DNA from: Bacillota bacterium
GTDB lineage: Bacteria > Bacillota > Bacilli > Alicyclobacillales > SLC66
DNA length: 5,699 nt
Direction of reading: 5' to 3'
Assembly: GCA_021821185.1 (NCBI GenBank)
Contig: JAKACU010000117.1
Coordinates: 1-5,699, forward strand
In this document: positions 5,689-5,699 of the stretch, one piece after another
How the letters are laid out: each line of letters starts with the position of its first letter
How positions within the stretch are numbered: the stretch's first letter is position 1
Program-made: the position numbers and the translations under genes
Notes under the pieces: generated by a model
The model's database searches: none
Told to the model about the DNA's origin: nothing
What the model saw: only the letters and a program-made list of their open reading frames with translations

Positions 5689-5699
5689 AGCGCCACCTA

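Noticed and set aside
5628..5696. 22-codon minus-strand reading frame from a GTG at 5696
   Set aside because: It is very short, overlaps the MazG-like gene in another frame and has no coding support.
1..5699. tRNA genes, CRISPR arrays, insertion sequences
   Set aside because: No cloverleaf, regularly spaced repeat array, transposase or terminal inverted repeat pair was seen.

Overview
The window looks like the lysis end of a bacteriophage or prophage from a Gram-positive (Bacillota) host. The evidence is tightly packed genes with short overlaps, GTG and TTG starts, Shine-Dalgarno sites of the AGGAGG or GGTGA type, a GH25 endolysin beside small membrane proteins, and a phage-type MazG-like gene on the opposite strand. 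The sedolisin (S53, acid serine peptidase) at the left edge and the copper-amine-oxidase-like tail on the endolysin are both common in spore-forming acidophiles such as Alicyclobacillus. That host guess is inference only; nothing in the window names a species.

Plus strand, 1-4241: seven genes read as one operon. They are (1) the C-terminal part of a sedolisin-like peptidase with an Ig-like and a possible SPOR-like tail; (2) a permuted NlpC/P60 (YiiX-type) papain-like hydrolase whose GTG overlaps the previous stop; (3) a coiled-coil protein with one C-terminal membrane anchor, XhlA-like in layout; (4) a two-helix membrane protein with a charged helical tail; (5) a phospholipase-D-superfamily protein with a single HKD motif; (6) a GH25 muramidase with an extra C-terminal domain; (7) a protein with one N-terminal membrane segment and a helical body, a holin candidate. 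No internal promoter is needed. The shared order suggests late co-expression for envelope breakdown: membrane proteins (3, 4, 7) permeabilise or anchor, 6 cuts glycan, 2 may cut peptide or amide bonds, and 1 may cut surface protein. The PLD-like protein could be a nuclease or a lipase.

Junction, 4242-4367: a non-coding gap of 126 bases between convergent genes. It holds a 17-bp inverted repeat that could stop transcription from both sides, plus shorter palindromes.

Minus strand, 5699-4368: two genes read leftwards. The first is a MazG-like nucleotide pyrophosphohydrolase with a possible second, internal start. The second is an unrecognised 249-residue helical protein. They probably belong to a separately controlled, perhaps earlier, transcription unit.

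The most notable point is the combination of four different hydrolase folds (S53, permuted NlpC/P60, HKD and GH25) and three membrane proteins in one compact operon. The S53 peptidase and HKD protein are not standard members of phage lysis cassettes.
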